DNA of 64,000 bases, taken from Parus major. Lineage: Eukaryota; Chordata; Aves; Passeriformes; Paridae. The stretch's first letter is position 1, and every line of letters begins with the position of its first letter. The stretch is from NCBI RefSeq assembly GCF_001522545.3, contig NC_031783.1, forward strand, positions 2,695,562 to 2,759,561, read 5' to 3'. Made by a program: the position numbers and the translations under genes. The notes under the pieces were generated by a model, which searched no databases, had not been told where the DNA came from, and was given only the letters and a program-made list of their open reading frames with translations. Below are positions 9,329-21,400 of the stretch, piece by piece.

Positions 9329-9455
9329 CTAATCAATCTTCTCCACCTTCCCAATGATCTTTTCTTCGAAGATGGGCAGGATGGTGTCGTCCTCCCGCAC
9401 CTCCTCGAAGACCACACCACAGTCAAACTCATCGCTCACTTTCTTGAAGTAATAC
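9329..9455 (-). CDS. AXIN1: AXIN1 last coding exon: second half of the DIX domain
   Basis: A 127-nt exon that completes an Arg codon and encodes [19 protein letters not shown] through KVEKID, then TAG. DIX domains polymerise head to tail and join Axin to Dishevelled. The final six residues correspond to the mammalian KVEKVD motif, reported as a SUMO-conjugation site, with one Val-to-Ile change. The acceptor has a long T-tract (TTCTGTTTTTTTCAG). Confidence 0.96.
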
Positions 9456-12400
9456 CTGAAAAAAACAGAAACGTGGAGGGGGGAGATGGGAAAAAAAAGC
9501 AGGTGAATGGTCACAGGGCACCATGATCCCCAAACCTGGGTGCAGCCCTTCCATGGCTCTGAGCTCGGGGAGCACAGGAAGCTGCTCCCCCAGACACGGA
9601 GGGAACTGAGGCCACACTCCCCACAGCATCACTGAGCACTGACTGTGCCTGCCCAGGAACCTGCAGGGCAGCTCAGCAGCTCCTGTTGGGACTGCAAACC
9701 ATGATGCAGGACATTCCTGCTACAAAACCCCATCTTCCTCACCCCTGCTAACCTGCCTCTTCACCAGCCAAGGCACCCTGGCCGTGCTGCCACACCCCCA
9801 CCACAGCACGCCCTGAGGAAGCCCTCCTGACCCACCTCCACCAACCCTCCCCTGCGTGGAGGCAACGCCGCTGTGTCCTGGCAGTGGCATCTTCCAGGGC
9901 TCACCAACAGCTGCTGGCAGCTCCCTACAGGGGGGAGCAGCCCTTACCTGTAGTTCCCTTTCTTGGTCAGCAGCTCCTTGAACTGTCCCAGCGTCACCAC
10001 GCGCCCCTTGACCAGGGTGCGGTAGGGGATGGGCTCCCCGCAGAAGTAATACGCGACCACGATGTTCTCGCAGGGCTGCGACGCGCCGCTGCCCGGCCTC
10101 TTCTGGGGCTTCAACCTGCTGTGCAGAGACACGAGGGACCTGCTCAGTGCCAGCCCAGGGGCTCAGAACCACCCAGCTGGCTACCTGGCAGGGCTTGGGG
10201 CTGGTCAGGGCTCCCCAGGTGGGCTGGTGGAAACGCGGCGTGGGCCCTGAGCATCGCCTGCTCCCACCAGCAGCTCTCCCCGCATGCAGACACACACCCA
10301 GATTGGTCAAGGGGCATTTGGAAAGGCTGAATGAGGCCAGGACACAGCTACAAGGAGGGTGCAGGCTCTAACTCAGCCTCTTTGTGCTGCCTCCAGGCCT
10401 TGAGAGGGCACAGCCTTCCTCACAGCCTGGTTTGAGGAGTTACTGGCAGAGCACCCCAGGCCAAGGCAGCAGAACCAGGTCACCATCATCACCATCTCCC
10501 CATGCTCCTGGTGCACACCAGCACACAGGGCTGGAGCACCATCCCACAGGGCATGATCATGCAGGCACTGCCCAGACTGCTTGGGATTATTGCCACCGTG
10601 GCCAGAAGAGCCCAGCAAGACATTCCAGTGGCCCACATCTGCAGGCAGGATGTTCCTGCACCCCACAGCTCCCCTGGGCACCTCTCCCAGAGTACGTGGA
10701 GGTCTGAGGGGATGGAGCTCCCAGCACAGCATGTCCTGGAGCCTCTGCTGCCTGTCCTGTCCATGCAGGGCACCAAGGCAGCTGCCGTCCCCAAAACCTC
10801 AGTGACTTTTACACCTCCTGTGTTTTCCCAAATCTCAGAATATTGGTCTGATCTCTGCTTCCAGCCCACACACCAGGTTCAGCTATGTGGTGCCATCACC
10901 AGACTGAAACTGTCAGCCCAGCCCTCACCCCATTTTCAGAGATAGACAAAAGCAACAATAATTCAGCTCAGGGTACTTTGCCCTTCTGCAGAGCCTTTCA
11001 TCTGGGGTGCCGAAAACGCTGCACAAACATTGGAGCAGCCTACACAAATTGGTACCTTGGCATGCGTGGTCTGAGCCAGAGGCAGCCTTCCCTTTCAAAG
11101 TCACATAAAACACATTTGGCAGCTTTAAAAAAAATTATTTTAAAAGCACACTGGATAAAGAAAAGATGATTTTGTATTTACATGACTGGAAAGTTGCTGT
11201 AAAAACCTTAGAATCTGCCAAGCACATGAGGTAATCGCAGTTTTGGAAATGACTCTGACCTTAACCTTTAAACAGTGGCTGGCGGGCAGAGCACCTTTTC
11301 ATGGTGTGCCCACATAAACACTGGCACTGCAAACCAACACCAGACACAGCCTTTGCACCTCTTCCTACAGGCAGGAGAGGTCTAAAGTTCAGCTGAACAA
11401 TCCTCCGGGTGCCTGCTCTGCCTGGGAGAGCTCTGGAGAAGATGCAGCATTCTGAGAGGCAAGGGTCTGCTCCTGGTGCCAGCAGAGCTCTCAGAGCCTC
11501 TCCCATCCCTGTATCAAAATACAGGATGCCCTTTAGCTAGAAAAACATTAAGGAATTGAGTCATCCTTGGGAAAAAAAATATGAGGCATTTAAAGGAAAA
11601 ATGGGTCATAAATTCAGGCAAATTCTGTGAATCTTGTGGGCCAGAAGTTAATTGAAGGGGTTTGGAAAACCTCAAAATCCCTAAGCTTCTCTTAATCCTG
11701 CTAGAGACAAGTCACGACTAAGAGAGGGCTGCTGTGTGTCTGGGGACCTGGGGACACGGTGACGAGCCTGGAGCAGGAGCAGAGCTGCTTCCTCAGGGCT
11801 GCTGCTCTCCTTTGCCTGGGGAGATGGAGAGGACAGGACATCCCTGAGCTCTGCTGTGGCAGAAGCAAGAGGGGCACCGTGCCAGTGGCTGGGAGTGTCC
11901 TTCCTCCTGCCATGCACTTCACACCTGAAAGGCCATCCCTGAAGGTACTCAGCCTGGCTCCAGTGAGATGTGCCCTGAAAATGAGGCCTGAAGTGATGCC
12001 CAAAAATGATCTTGACAGGCAAAGAGGGGAGAGTAACTGGCCTTTAGTTCCCTAAACCTCCCTTTTTTCCCTTTTTGAAAATGGGGGGTATGCTTTCCCT
12101 TTTCCACACAGTGGGAACTTGTCCAGATGGCCATGACTTCTCAAATATGATAGATAGTGGCTGAGACATTTCATCCACCAGTGCCCTCAGGCTCTGTGGG
12201 ATGGATTTCATCAGGTCCCATGGACCTGTGCACCTTCAGGTCCCAAACCTCATCTTCTCCTACTGTGGGTGGTTCTTTTTTGTCCCAGTCCCTGCCTTTG
12301 TCTGTGACTCAAGTGCTGTGGTTGGAGCACTCACTGGTGAAGACCAAAGCAAAAAAGCCATTGAGTACCTCAGCCTCCTGCATGCCCCAGGTACCCAGCT

Positions 12401-15400
12401 CTCCCATTTCCTCCCATACAGGGCCCACATTTTCCCCAGTCCTCCTTTTATCAGCAGTGTACCACGAGAACATCTTCCTGTTGCTTTAATTCTGTCAGCA
12501 GAACTCACACCCCCCACAAACCGCAGCCACAGACCTCCAGCAGGCTGAAGCAGAGCTGATGAATATGGAATCACTGAAAATGTAATTTTCCAAGAACTCC
12601 TCTCTGGAGAATGAAACAACTCAACTGTCTCCACTTTCGTCACTGCCAAGAGATCTCCTGAGACCTTGGCTTGCACATAAAGGCCCTCAGACCGACTCTG
12701 AGCCCTGCCTCATTAAATCTGCCACCTGCACCCATCTCCTGGGTGTCAGTGTGACCCAGAAATACTGCCAGGTGCCACGCCCTGCCCCTCCTGAGAGCAC
12801 CTCCCATTGCTGTGTTTGTCACAAGCACAAAACACCATCCAGCAGGGAAACAGCAGCACTCATCCCCCTCACTGCATCTGCAGCCCAGTCCTGACCTGCA
12901 GCTGGGCATCCCACCCGTGCTGGGACAGGGAAGCCAAGGCTGGCTTGCAGCACCAATCCAACCTTGCTGTGATGCAGAGGTGTCCAGCTTGCTCCAGCTC
13001 AGCCCTGGGGCTGGAGAGCTTTGGAAAGCCCAAAATGCACCCAGCAGATGTTGCCTCAGCGGGTGTCCCAGCTACCAGCTCTGCTCCTCTGCCAGTCTTG
13101 GGCCAACACAATTAATTCCAAAGTGATCTCATGCTAAATGTTCTCCCTGCTTGCAAAAAATCATTTCTCTGAGGAGCTGGTATTAATTACTTCAATCTGG
13201 CTGTGAAATGTGAGACTGAGCTACAGGAAACAGCTCCATGGAAAAACCTGACAGTCACTGGGACACCAATGCTGGGCTCAGGTGTGCTGCTGGATCTGCA
13301 GGTCATTAGTACTGGATGGTCAATCCTGAATTGCTTGCCAGCAGCAGCCAGGTTGCTATCTCAGAGATCAGGGTCATTCCAAATGCTGTGAAATAGGGAG
13401 AGAAATGCTTTTCCTGGAAGAATATTTACAATTCCCAGCACACTGACTGCAGGTGCCTCATTGATTTACAGTGGGGCAGTGCTGGGGTGGGAGCAGGGCT
13501 CTTGGCAGTGGGCAGTTTGGTGGGGAAGGCCACTGCTGGGAGGGCTGTGCCAGAGGGGAGTGGCTGGAGAGCTGGATAACCATGCTGGCAAGGCCAGTCT
13601 GGCTGTAGAAAGCTGGCACAGTATGCTCTACACCCACAGCCAGCTCAACTGGGGCCTCAAGGACACCTCCAGGCTCACCTCCACCTCTCTGAGCTTCCCC
13701 AAGGCTATTGACAAACCTGGGACACTGGCTCAAATTTCCCAGAGCTCTTCAAAGCTCCTGACTGAAATAAATGGTATTTTCATGGGAGCTCCTCTCTCAC
13801 TTTCACCCTTGTTCTCATTGAGCTGTGGGATCTATTTCCAGGCAGGCTCCTGGGCTAACCAGAGCAGGAGATTTCTAAAAAGCTAGCTCAGGTGTGCTTC
13901 ACCTGTAGCACCCAATCCTACCAAAATCCAGCAGAGACATTTCAACATCCAGAAATCTTTGGTTCCCTGGGGACCACTGCATCCATTTTTGCCTGCTACT
14001 GGACACAGACACATCTACTTTTCATAAGCAGCTCCCCACTGGTGAATTTCTCTCTGGTTTTCCAGGCATGAGGGCTGGGGGATCCCTGTATCACTGGGAG
14101 AAGAGCCAGACCTCATGGAGAGGCAGTGGAAGCAGAAGAGCCCAGAACTGGGACTGCCCAGCCCATCCTGCTGCTGGCATGCCTGGCATTTACCACACAC
14201 CATGGGCTTCCTCTGTAAGCCACTCTTAAAAGACAGGCCAAATTATTGTCAGAATATTAATTGCACAGCCCAGGCTGCTATTTTCAAAGTGTGTACCGAC
14301 ATTTCTGAGGAAGCTGCATGAATTTAATACAGCTATAAATGACTCTACTAATAAACCCTATCCAATTACACACGCTGAAAGGTACATCACATAAACTTGG
14401 CTTAACCTGGCTTGGGAAAGCCCTCTAATTACCTGGCTTTCAATCAATGCTCTGACATGAATACACAGAAATCAGCTACGTGGTCATTGCAAGTGAAAAT
14501 AACTGGAGCCTGTCAATTAAGAGCTTCTTTTTTAAATTACATTTGTGTTTCTACAAGTCAGACCTCAAAGTGTCAAGTTTTCAGAGGGAGGCTGGAGAGC
14601 TGTGAAAGGTTTTTAATGGACAAAGTGCTTTTAGCTGTTAACAGTAATTATCCAGCACTCCCAAAACAATTTTCACCAGAGAGCTCCATGTGCCTTGCAA
14701 ATGATGTCCCCTGAAAGATAAGACAGAGCAGGAAAATGAGCTCTGCAACAGCCATTAAGCTGAGTCACAGAAGGATGCAGTGACTTGGATATGGCCACGA
14801 AGAGTCAGCGCTGCTGCAGGAGGGCTCCAGCACACAGCGGCCTTTGCTGGAAGCTTGTGCGAGATGGAGATAAAGAGCAAAGACAGATTTGTCTTCTGCA
14901 CTTAATTCTGCTGCATCCTGATGAATTCTGCTCCTGCACCAAGCTCTGAAGTCACTGTGTGACTGTGAATGAGTGGAGAGCCAGAGAGCACCAGGGGAGA
15001 GAGCTCTCCCAGCCATGCCCCTTCTAGACGTGCTCCCCTCTGCCCAGCCCCTTCCCGCCCTGCCAGGAGCATCTCCAGCCTCTCCATCCACAGATCACAA
15101 GCCCAAGGCCTCAGGGTGGGTTTTGGCATTTGCAGCACCATATCAGAGGAACTGAGGCAGATTTCTCTGACCTCTCTGCATGCTGGAGACCAAAGCAGAG
15201 GACATGGACATCCCTCAGAGCAGTCTCTCTGAGCCCTCCCATACACAGACATTATCATCATACCTTTGCTTAAGGGGGAGTTTTCCAGCCCTTTTTTCTT
15301 CCTCTTCCAACCTCCTGCGAGCTTCTTCCAGCTGGGTGAGAGGGTTGGGGGCTGGGTTGGGGGGCATGGTAGGATCTTGAATGAAGGGGTGAGAAGGCTG

Positions 15401-18400
15401 GACGACGTTTCGGAGCTGGGCGCTGACCCACGGGTGCACAGTCACAGGTCGCTCGATGGAGAGGGGCCGGACCATGTCGTGGGACAGCTGCTTCTTAGCA
15501 CCTGAAGAGCTACACACAAACACAAAGGTTTGACACAGACCACTGAGATGCTCACAGTCATTCCCAGATGGACCTGCTGCTGGACACAGGGAAGCTCCTC
15601 ACAGCATGGCTTTCAAGGGAGAAGGGTGCAACATCAAAATCTAAAGATTTTGAGCAAGTCCTGAGACATCAGGGTGAGCAGCCCAACCCTGAAACAAACC
15701 TCACAGGTAAGTGTGAGGGCTCCAAACAATCCCATACATAAAAATAAACTCAGGAAAAGGGCAGCTCAATCTTTTGTGGCATTCTCCCACAGGATGCCCT
15801 CCCCTGGAGGTGATATCCTCACCTTGGAACCACGGCAGCAATTTCTGAGCTTCCTCTGGGGCTGCAACCTCCTACCATGGCCATGAGTTATCCTTCAGAA
15901 ACAACAGACCTCATAGCCCCCGTGTAATCCTCAGTCTCCTAAGGGTCTAGACCTTTGTGTGGTGCATTCTTGCATTCCCAAGATGTCTGGGAGGAAGGCA
16001 GCCTGCTGACACATCTCCCTTCTGCAGGGGATGCAATACAAGAGTGTGGTTACCCCTCCCTCTGCCAGCCCTTACCCATGGTTTGTTTTCTTATGCCTGC
16101 TGATCTCCTTCTCTCCTTCTATGATCCACTGAAGGATCTTCTGGTTTTTCTCCACATCTTCAGGAGATCCTGGCATTTCATAGTTGGCACCATCACTTTT
16201 CCCTGAATCAGTCTTCTTCACATTCCTTTTTGAGAGCAGACTTGCTTTCCCACTGCAAGAACAAAGCTTGGGACATTAGTGCTGCCAACCACCAGAGGGG
16301 CAGAGGATGGACACATTTATCTCCAGACATGGACACATCTATCTCCAGACATGGACACATCTATCTCCAGACATGGACACATCTATCTCCAGACATGGAC
16401 ACATCTATCTCCAGACATTTTCCACAGACCCCTGCTCTACCAAAGCTCAAAACACCTGTGCCACAGTTCAGGTTAAGAGTAGGACTACCTGGGCACAGCA
16501 GCTTCTCTGCCCAACAATGTGTGGAGAGAGGGAGGTTCTCCTCTGGCCAAATGAGCCATTGTGTTAAATCCTCAGCTCCTTGCTCAGAGCAGGAGGTTAT
16601 CCACTGTCTGTCTCTCCATGCCTGACCACTGCTCAAAACCTGGGTCCTTCCTATCACCCTCAGATTCACTGATACCCCAAACTCTGACTTGCCATGCACA
16701 GAGTTTGCTTCTCACCCTCAACTGAATGAGGCTTTACCTCATGATGGAAGATCACATCCTAGCAGGGTGGGCTGCCACCTCAACCAGCACAGCCAGAGGG
16801 ATGCCTGGCAGTAGCCAACACACCTGTGGCTGCAGCAAAGGCTCCTGCAGGAACACCATGGCACACATGGCCACGTGCCCAGCCAAGCAGCCCCATGCTC
16901 AGGAAGCCATGCAGAATTCCCCCATGCTGGCCTGTCCTTCCATGAGACTCCCACTGCCCTTCCTAATCATCCACCTGCTTTACTGCAACAGGATAACTTT
17001 GTTGACTATTTTTTTTTTTTTTTTTTTTTTTTTTGGAAAAAGCCTGGAGAGAAATTGCTGCATATCTACAAAGATAGGGCAAGTTGACAACTTCTCTGCT
17101 TCTCCCAATATGAGGACTACTGGGTATCAAATACAATTCTGGAGCATTGAGTTCAGTGCAAACAAAACAATGCTGTTTTCTGCAGGTTGTCATTGACCCA
17201 CAGACACAGTCATGGGGGGCTGGGGGAACAGCACACCAGCTGGGTTCAACAAAAAGTCACAGAAGCCACCACAAGAGACTCCTGGCTGCCAAACAAGACC
17301 ATTTGGATGCAAATCCTTGTCTTGTGAAGCTTCTAATTCAGGTACTGCCAGGAACTGGGAGTTTGTGCCAGAGGAAGGACAGCTCTGAGTGTGTCCTTTA
17401 AAAATTTCATTAAATACACGCTGTAGCTGCTGCTGGAAGGAAGTCTTGTGTCTAGAGAGGGCTTTGGGTTGGCCCAGCATAACCATGCTCATCTCTGTTG
17501 AAGCAACAACCCTTTCCCCATACAAACATGGTAGATTTAAGTGCCTCTCCCTCCTGAAGAGCAGTTTGCTTCGGCTGCCTCTGCACTCTGCCTCCTTCCT
17601 GCCACCCCAGAAAGCTGATCCTGACAGACCCAGCCAGCCTGCCTTCACTAACTGTTCCATCCCTGGTACACTGCAAAGAAACATCCCAAAGCCTCAGCCC
17701 TGGGGAGCCAGACACTCAGGGTGACTCAGGATGAGCACAGCTTTCTCCTGTGGCTGCTCCATCCCCATCCCTCACCGTGCTCAGCCCTGAGCTGCACTCC
17801 CACCTTTGCAGCCACCCACTAACAGGACCAGCAAAACCCACCACAGAAAAGGAGCTCCTCCTTCTCTCTGTAGCATGGAAAGGATGGAGGAAGTTAAATG
17901 GCCAAGGAAAGATGGACATCAGCCTGGTAATGTAGCCAAATGGCTTTTCTGGGCAGAGGGTGCCCTACCCTGGAGAACATCCCCTTGGGCCTGGCTGCAA
18001 GGGCAGCACTGCAGTGTCCTTTGCTTTGTTAGGAAGAGAAAGGAGCCCTTCTGGTAAATGGTTCAGCCTTGCAACAAATAAAGTGGGTTTTTTTTGCCTT
18101 CTCATAGACACCTTAAGAGACCTGTTTCTATTACCCAGACCTTAAGACACAGCCCCAACATCCAGCTCCTGCTGCATGGAGAAGTAGACCAGCACTGCAA
18201 TTTCTAAGCATCTCCACTGCTTTAAAGAGCAGAAAATCTATTTCATAACCAAGACCAATAAAAATCCTGATTAGAGAGTATCTTTCTGCACCAGATCACA
18301 GAGACAAGAAGGACTCTGTAAAGGTTATCAGGGCTTATCCATTTCTGAAAGAGGAGAGCCCTCAAATGACATCCCAGCATAAGCTCTCACAAGAAAAGGT

Positions 18401-21400
18401 TCAACTGCTGTTTCCCTGACATGATACAGCCTGTTTATGGAAGAGCTTCCTAGAGAAGCCACAGCTTTGGGAATCCCATTGGGTGTTCCTTGACTCACCT
18501 GTAGCCTAAAGAGTCCATGGGGACAGGGGCCATGCCCAAGTTTTCACTGTAGTTTCGTGACTTTGTTGCATAGTTATGTGAATCTACATTCCAAGCAAAG
18601 CTGTTCTGCACTCGCTGCGTGGCCTCAGCCTCGATCTGCTCTTTTGGTTTCATCATGCTGTGGTGATGGATGTGGTGGTAGACATGTTTATGGTGGTATA
18701 AGTTAGCTGCATCCAGTTTCATTCCTGATTTTGTTGCGTGCTTGCCATGCCCTGGAGGAATTGTTCCTAGAGTCCCTGACAGCTTTCCTAGGTGGCCGCT
18801 TTCCGGGGACCGTGGCTTAGGAGAGTGACGGCCAGGTCCTGGAGATTGGCAGCCTGGAGTTTTCATCACACGCTGCACGTGTTCATCCAGGATGCTTTCA
18901 GGGTTTTCTTCATGGGCATCTCTCATCTGCATCCCAGCACAGCCCATCTCAGCATAACGAGGAGCAAAGTGGTGGAAGGCCTGGGCAGAAGGCATCTTGT
19001 GGCTCAGGACTGAGGGACCAGAAGAGATATCTGCATCCTCACCTTCTTCTTCCTGCAAGGAACACAGGGACAATCAGAGAATGACAGTGGAGTGGTGGAA
19101 GGGGTTCCCCCTTCTGCTTGCAGCAGGATTGCTATTCACCCTTAGGTCAGGCCTGGTTTAATCCAGTCAGATCTTGAAAACCTTTAAGATGATGGAAATC
19201 CAGCACCCCTCTGGAGACCTGTGCCAGACTGACAGGAGATTCCTAATGCTCAAGACAAGCCTGTACACTCTGGGTGTATCCACCCCAGTGGGTGCCACCA
19301 AGCAGAGCAACCCAGGTCTCTGTATGTGCTTCCTGAGCCACCGTTGGCAACATTCTCCACACAGCACCCAAGGAGCTCTGTCAGGCAGCCCACACATCAC
19401 AACCAGCCTTACAAACACAGCTGACAAGCCTAACGACTCAACTGCAGCAGGCACAGCCTTACTCCAAGTCCCTTGAAGGTGGTTCTGCAACAACCAGCAG
19501 CAGAAAGGTAACTTACCACAGTGTACCTTCAGCTTCCTACGTGCCTTTGGGTAGGGCACCGCTTCAAAGCTCATCAGATAAAGCCCAGAGCTACAGGATA
19601 TGCAGCAAATCAGTTCTGAGTCAGGTGAGACCAGGGGGTTTTTCTCACCCAAATGACTATTTCACAAGGCAAAGCCAAGAGAAGGCTTGTAACAGGAGGG
19701 GAGCAAGTGAAGGTCGACTGCTGCATGAACGGTTTTGGAAATCAAACATTGATTTCTCCCGGGCATGCTAAGGCTGGAGTGAAACACTTCGTGCAGATAA
19801 AGAAATGGGTTGGAACTAACTGCTTGTTCTTGCAGTTCACACTGGTCTAGGACATGCTGTTAGTGACTCTAAAGTCCTTGCCAGGAAGAATTAAACTCCT
19901 CCATGCTGACAGCCACAGTTTTGATGCTGACGAACTACTTTACGCTCCAACATAAACTCAGGTATTTATGAAGTTTCTTTATTGGAAGTCAGGATTCCTA
20001 TTTGTTTTAATTACATAAGCAGGATTCCAGTGAGTCCTTTAATCCTGCTCTTTTCCTCCTTTGGCACAGTAAAGAAACCAGTTGCAGCACAGGGCATCTC
20101 TGCCCTGCCAGATAAATGCACCTACTGGAAAACATGACTCCCATCAGCTTTGCCTGTCAGATGCCATCATCCATCACTTGCTAACCAGCTTCAAAGTCTC
20201 AGCTGCCAACCACACAGCAAGAAAGCAAATAACAGACATCCACCCAGTGTCACACCTGGGGGTTCAGCCCTGAAGCAGGACAATGCCAGGCTTTCAAAGA
20301 GGTGTGGGCACTGTAAGCCTGGGCATGTGACAATGCTGGTGTGAGGAGGGGACACAGCACTTTCTAACAGATCACTCTGAAAGGCTTCAGAGGCACCTTC
20401 CATCTACAGCCCTGTGCCACAGCTCGCCAGCCACCAGCCCTGGGCACTGAGCTCAGGGACAAGGCACGGTGAGGGGCATGCTGACTACATCCCTGCCACT
20501 AGGGAGAGCATTTATTAGCAGTTTGTGATAACCAATGACACCCTCAGCACTTGGGAGGCTTTAGGAGCTGGTACCTCCCAGGTTTAAACACCAACTGATG
20601 TGCAGGGCAGGGTCTGACCCTGGCACAGATCCCTGAGGAATGGCAGCATGTCCTTTCTGCTCAGCACAGAACTCTGGCAGTGCTGTCACACCTGAGCAGG
20701 GTGGCATGAAGGTGAGAACCCAGGCTGGTTCACCCAAATGGGTCCCTGGGATTTGGGAAATCCTCTGGCTGCCTAGAACTCTATTTTGCAAGTTATGTGG
20801 ACTTTTGCTTCAAGACTGAGAGGAGGATGGGCTAAGGGGAGAAAAGGCTCTATCAGTTCATGTTGGCTCAGTTCATCTGTATCACTGAGCAGATCTGGAC
20901 CCCAAGCAGGACCACAGGCAGGAGCAGTTGCTCCTGGGGTGGGTCTATGTGGACCTGCCTTACCACCCCCAGCACTGGCCTCAGCCTCACATTAAGTATG
21001 AACACCCCAGCAGTGACTGAAGGAACTGGGGTGCATATCCCAAGCTGTTGTCTTTCCTCGAGCAGGGCAAAGGTTTGAGTCAAGGCTGCAGGAACCAGTT
21101 CTGCTGAATCTTTTCACTGTGCTCTGTCTGCAGTGAAAAAAACAACATATGTGGTGTGGCTCTGGAGCTGTGTTTTGGGACCTTCTGTAGTGAGTTGGGC
21201 AAGACCTGGCAATGAGCTGGGCAAAGCCTGGTGGAGATTTGGGCAAGGCCTGGCAATGAGCCTGGTGGAGATTTGGGCATAGCTTGATCTGGGCAAGACA
21301 CAGCACTGGGCAAAGCCTGGAAGTGAACTGGGCAAGGCCTGGAAAGAAGTTGGGAAGAGTTTGGCAGGGAGCTGGGCACAGCTGAGCAGTGATGTTGGCA

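Larger units (their letters stand above)
10119..15263 (-). other. AXIN1 intron before the DIX exons
   Basis: A 5.1-kb intron. In human AXIN1 an alternatively used 108-bp exon lies at this position (starting YVQEV). I looked for its VRPAC and SETET words on the - strand and did not find them. The intron holds a CR1 fragment at about 11.9-12.5 kb. The rest looks like unique DNA that becomes less GC-rich away from the gene end. Confidence 0.7.
16253..18498 (-). other. AXIN1 intron with tandem array and T26 tract
   Basis: A 2.2-kb intron with a GTGAGT donor. It holds the 22-bp array at 16309-16418 and a 26-base T run at 17009-17034. The remainder is unique-looking sequence without exons. Confidence 0.7.

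Noticed and set aside
17009..17200. Processed pseudogene marked by the T26 tract
   Set aside because: The adjacent sequence on the A-tract strand shows no gene resemblance and no target-site duplication was seen.
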